Assembly: GCA_008711295.1 (NCBI GenBank)
Contig: VUYV01000119.1
Location: 1,207,159-1,271,158 of the forward strand
Reading direction: 5' to 3'
Source of the DNA: Anarhynchus alexandrinus
Lineage: Eukaryota > Chordata > Aves > Charadriiformes > Charadriidae
Length of the DNA stretch: 64,000 bases
The translations under genes and the position numbers were made by a program. A model generated the notes under the pieces. It was given only the letters and a program-made list of their open reading frames with translations. It ran no database searches and was not told the DNA's origin. Shown here piece after piece: positions 61,201 through 64,000 of the stretch; position 1 is the first letter of the stretch, and the number at the start of each line of letters is the position of its first letter.

Positions 61201-64000
61201 GTAACCAGGATTTAGTGAAGCTGCAAGGTAAGGTTGTCAGCTGTGCTGTCTTCCTCTCACACGTGGCACTCCAGGGATACTTGAAGGAAATAAACACAAC
61301 TTTTCAGAACATCCATAGTCTTGTACTGTGAAGTTCGACTTTTTTTGCACTTGTTTATCCAACACTTTTGGTTAGATCTTTTTCCTGGCTATACAAACCA
61401 GGCTATCTGATATTGACTTAAACTTAAAACCTGCTTCAGACAGGATAAAAATATGATGGAAGATGTTAATTGTTCATGACATAGGCAGGTGTTCTGTTGA
61501 AACAGGTCTGATGGAGGAGCATCTCCTTATATTGCAGGTTGGGCAGATGAAGCTTTTGTAATATTACAGAGCTTGTATGATTTGTGCAGGAAAGAGGGGA
61601 ATTCCTGCCAGATGATTCAGCCCTATTTGGAGGAAGGTGAAAAAAATTAAAAAATCAATGATAATTTTAAAGTTAGAACGTGTTGTTCTTACTCGTTGAA
61701 AACTTCAGTATTAATTCTTGTTTCAAGGTAATCTAGCCAGATGGAGCATGGTTATGTAAGATAATTATTGCCCAGTTTGTGGTATTCAAGTGTCTTTTTT
61801 TTTGATCTTGTTCTGTTCCAAACTTGAGACAAGTTTTACTTTCACAACCTGCTCACCCATTCAAATCTATACTTTTTTTTTTTTGTCTGCAGCTATTTCT
61901 AAGATGCATTTGCTCTCGGCTTTAGCCTCTAAATAGGAGGTGCACTGGTAGAGTCAATGGAAAGCTTGTATTCAGAGCAGTTGTCTGAGTGCTGCTGCAG
62001 TGATCTAACATTATTCAATGCAAAACTTGTCAGTAAAACATTTGAGTCACATGTAAATGTTTTCTCCTTGGACAGTTAAGTGACTGAGCCTAGGTTCCTT
62101 ATTCTTTTTGAGCTTTTGCGGATATCTATACAGATGTATGTTAAGACAGTTGCTGAACCAGTTGTCATGTGCACAGAGGCATGGGCTGCCTGAGGCACTC
62201 CATGGACATTGGCTAAAAGAAAACAAATGTTCTGTTCTGGCTAACAGTAGCAGCTTTCCAGAGGTGTTGCTGTCTCTGAGTAAAAGAGGTATGGGTGAGA
62301 GCAGACCATGTTCACATCAAGCATGTGTATCTTCAGTAGGTACTTGAGCACCCGTGAACAAATGCAATTTTCTGCATATGCCTGTGCATCTGCTAATTGA
62401 GCATTGTACTCCTTCCTCTTTTTCTCTCTTCATTCAGTGACTGCTCACAACTTTCAAATGATGTGGAACGAGGATGTTGCTCTGCAGAGGCTCCTTTGCC
62501 AGCAGGATAATGCTGCGCAGGGCTCCTGGCCCAGAGCCAGCAAATAATAAATCTCCCATCATGCAGGACTGACACATTAGTGCTGACCAGAGCACACCCA
62601 TTCTTAAAAGCATCTCCCTGCACCGCATCTTACCCATGAAGTTGGTTCCTAATCTTTTTTAGCTAGTTAGCCTGTATCACCTGGTGAAAAGACAAGCCCA
62701 GCAGGGAGTTAACAGGCTCTGATGGCTTTATTTTTTTTCAGGAAGTAATCAGGACAGAAAGCTCTGCTGCAGTTTGACAGATTATGCCTCACAAAACTGC
62801 ACTTTCTGTAAATAGCTTCTTGTCTTAGTGCATGAACATCAGGCCATCATGAAACTTGCAGCACAGCCACTGCCAGTGCTCTCAGACCACTGAGCTGAGC
62901 AGTATGCAAGGGATGTACGAGTAGGTTCTGCTGTTTAATACCTTTTTCTGGGCCAATTCAGAGGTTACAGTCTGGGAACTGCTGATCTTTGTAACTTCCA
63001 CTTGTGTTAAAGCAAATGCTGACTGGACTTAAACTGGGAAAATCCTTTATTTTATTGTCACATGAAATCTCCAGAACCTTTCATAGCTATCTTATAAAGA
63101 GAAAACGAGTTTTTTAAAAACAAAACAAAAAACAACCCCACCAAACTTAGGTTCACTAGTCTAATTACCAAGATGACTACATCATAAATACTGTACTGAA
63201 CTGTCTCTAGTGAACACAACATTAATTAAAAAGTTGCTGTTTCCATGGAGAAGAGGAACTTCTGGATGCTTTGGGATGGTTGGTAAGTGTCTGAAATGAT
63301 ATTTTTAGAATCTTTAGGGTTTTTACCTTCTATAGTGTGACATGAGTGATCACTCTAAGAATGCTCAAGGAGGTTCTGGGAATTTCTTTGTGCTAATTCA
63401 TATTAAAGATACCAAAAAATTCAAGAGTAACATTAAGTGTAATGGTACGAAATTCAATGTAGCATTAAAGCTAAAAAAAACCCCTCATTATAGCATTAAA
63501 TGCAATTAATCTATCTGCCCTTGATGTTCTATAAGTGACTTTGCTAAAGGATTAAGGGCTGCCACTGGATTTTTGTTTATTACCCTTTTTGAGTGCCATT
63601 ATCTCAATCTAGTGAAAACTTCACTAAATCTCATACTGTCTTCAAACAGGGCCTGCATTTCACCTGGCATATAAATGACCCAAAATCAGTAGCTGCTTTC
63701 CTTTCTCTAGAAACAGGGAAAGGCTATTATGAATACTGCATGCAACAGTAAAGGTTATAGAAATATTCAACATAGTCTAACTAGCCAATGATTACAATAT
63801 TGATTATCTATAGAGAGCTGATTCTATATCAGCTCATGAGATGTTAACCACAGCTTGTTTACCCCGTGGTCAGAATTTAAGATAGGAGCATATTTTACAA
63901 ATATTTTGACTACCTATGCTCTGTGTCCAGGGTTGGTGGTGACAATTTCTGAAAGCCCATCAACAAAAGAGGTGCTGAACTGGAACCCTGTGTTGTTTGG
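55231..64000. other. Region downstream of CCNA1, no recognisable gene
   Basis: 8.8 kb with no CR1 copy that I can recognise and no supported coding exon. In human the next gene is SERTM1, a small serine-rich membrane protein; I looked for its Ser-rich and transmembrane segments and did not find them, so it is presumably beyond the window. Open frames such as 60957-61331 show no family resemblance. Confidence 0.55.

Noticed and set aside
60957..61331. 124-codon plus-strand frame downstream of CCNA1 as SERTM1 or another gene
   Set aside because: It lacks the serine-rich N-terminus and transmembrane segment of SERTM1 and resembles no other family that I know.
1..64000. CRISPR arrays, bacterial operons, riboswitches, rRNA or tRNA genes
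   Set aside because: The sequence is animal nuclear DNA. No regularly spaced repeats, operon structure or recognisable RNA gene was seen by eye; a tRNAscan and Rfam search would be needed to exclude small RNA genes.

Overview
This is vertebrate nuclear DNA, almost certainly from a bird. Genes have introns with GT/AG splice sites, the intergenic DNA is AT-rich, promoters lie in CpG-rich islands that contain assembly gaps, and the dominant interspersed repeat is the CR1 LINE with its typical 3' end (a short 3' UTR followed by copies of an ATTCTATG-type octamer). No prokaryotic genes, operons or CRISPR arrays are present.

Two protein-coding genes are recognisable. At the left edge, on the minus strand, is the first coding exon of SPART (spartin, SPG20; 766-1598). 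It encodes the N-terminal MIT domain and a PPAY motif; later exons are beyond position 1. The likely SPART promoter and non-coding first exon lie in the CpG-rich block around 6650-7200, which holds an assembly gap (6718-6997) and nine perfect GGCACC units. At 48.25-55.2 kb, on the plus strand, is CCNA1 (cyclin A1): a CpG-island promoter with a CCTATATAGG element and a second gap (48630-48886), seven coding exons (50400-55010) and a polyadenylation signal at 55204. The head-to-head SPART-CCNA1 order matches the human 13q13 arrangement.

The roughly 41 kb between the two promoters, and the 8.8 kb after CCNA1, show no further recognisable gene. I identify eleven CR1 copies or fragments (ten on +, one on -), including a CR1 inserted inside an older CR1 (9979-10405), a tail-to-tail inverted pair (7243-8996) and a 1.45 kb copy that keeps reverse-transcriptase motifs (17308-18762). 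Two much older LINE-like relics are visible only as degraded protein similarity (about 37.8 kb and 47.9 kb, both minus strand). Small tandem duplications, an AT-rich low-complexity tract and some assembly-suspect spots complete the picture.

SPART and CCNA1 are not known to act in one pathway. SPART is a trafficking, lipid-droplet and mitochondrial protein; CCNA1 is a CDK-activating cyclin of the germ line. Their adjacency is conserved synteny rather than an operon. I saw no convincing undescribed biological system here. The items most worth a second look are the CCNA1 promoter and missing N-terminal exon, the SPART promoter hexamer array, the nested CR1 and the ancient LINE relics.
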